A stretch of DNA of 44,410 nt from a bacterium (GTDB taxonomy: Bacteria > SZUA-79 > Acidulodesulfobacterales > Acidulodesulfobacteraceae). Positions 44,386 to 44,410 of the stretch are shown piece after piece (within the stretch, counting starts at the first letter, position 1; every line of letters starts with the position of its first letter). The stretch lies in the NCBI GenBank assembly GCA_021798015.1, contig JAJZYP010000004.1, positions 1-44,410 of the forward strand, given 5' to 3'. Under the pieces are notes generated by a model. That model was not told the origin of the DNA and did no database searches. It saw only the letters and a list, made by a program, of their open reading frames with translations. The translations under genes and the position numbers were made by a program.

Positions 44386-44410
44386 TATTTTCTTATGTTA
44401 TAATGGAATT

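Noticed and set aside
1-44410. CRISPR array, tRNA or rRNA genes, prophage or insertion sequence
   Set aside because: No regularly spaced repeats, no cloverleaf-like segments and no transposase, integrase or phage genes were seen in the intergenic regions.
1-44410. The window begins AATTCC and ends GGAATT, as if flanked by inverted ends
   Set aside because: The match stops after six bases, and both ends lie in ordinary sequence, so it is probably coincidence.

Overview
This 44.4 kb window is AT-rich, densely coded bacterial chromosome from a Gram-negative organism. Envelope chaperones of the SurA/parvulin type, a lipoprotein signal, Tat signals and several periplasmic c-type cytochromes support that. 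The gene content fits an anaerobic or microaerophilic respirer that grows partly on acetate or C2/C3 units: acetyl-CoA synthetase, pyruvate phosphate dikinase, a Rieske/cytochrome b complex, a complex iron-sulfur molybdoenzyme (CISM), and proteins of the heme d1 family. A DsrE-family protein hints at sulfur metabolism. An uncultured deltaproteobacterium-like sulfur-cycling lineage is my guess; there is no rRNA here to settle taxonomy.

Layout. (1) 1-2214, minus strand: Rieske protein, cytochrome b, and a membrane protein cut by the window edge. (2) 2491-20632, minus strand: a housekeeping run in transcription order acs, nadA, glyQ, glyS, ppdK, mfd, two parvulin-type foldases, pdxA, uvrA, with short gaps or overlaps. 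(3) 20770-22281, plus strand: trpS and a DsrE-like gene, closed by a perfect 23-bp inverted-repeat terminator shared with the opposing strand. (4) 22374-25005, minus strand: an iron-sulfur ASKHA ATPase of the BadF/HgdC type, an unrecognised cysteine-containing partner, and thioredoxin reductase. (5) 25178-26749, plus strand: an APC amino-acid permease, closed by a second bidirectional terminator. (6) 26977-44385, all minus strand: a redox island.

The redox island is the most interesting part. In transcription order it holds undecaprenyl diphosphate synthase, an MFS transporter, a NarX-type histidine kinase with a LuxR-type response regulator, two small cytochromes c, an AmrS-like radical SAM enzyme, a cytochrome cd1-like protein with an extra C-terminal heme c, NirJ, NirF, a Tat-exported four-cluster ferredoxin, an NrfD/PsrC membrane subunit, a molybdopterin oxidoreductase, a second LuxR-type regulator and a tandem di-heme cytochrome c. 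A heme d1 maturation pair and a cd1-like protein therefore sit directly upstream of a quinone-linked molybdoenzyme, apparently in one operon. The cd1-like protein does not appear to keep the catalytic histidine pair of nitrite reductase NirS. This suggests a heme-d1 or d1-like cytochrome acting with the molybdoenzyme rather than ordinary denitrification.

Regulation is visible. The two response regulators are paralogues of equal length sharing a 56-nt identical stretch; one has Asn where the phosphoacceptor Asp should be. Just downstream of both regulator genes, and upstream of a cytochrome c gene each time, lies the same 46-bp non-coding element. Other oddities are a glyQ gene with no ATG/GTG/TTG start, a REP/MITE-like inverted repeat after the molybdoenzyme gene, and an archaeal-looking UppS with a long insertion.
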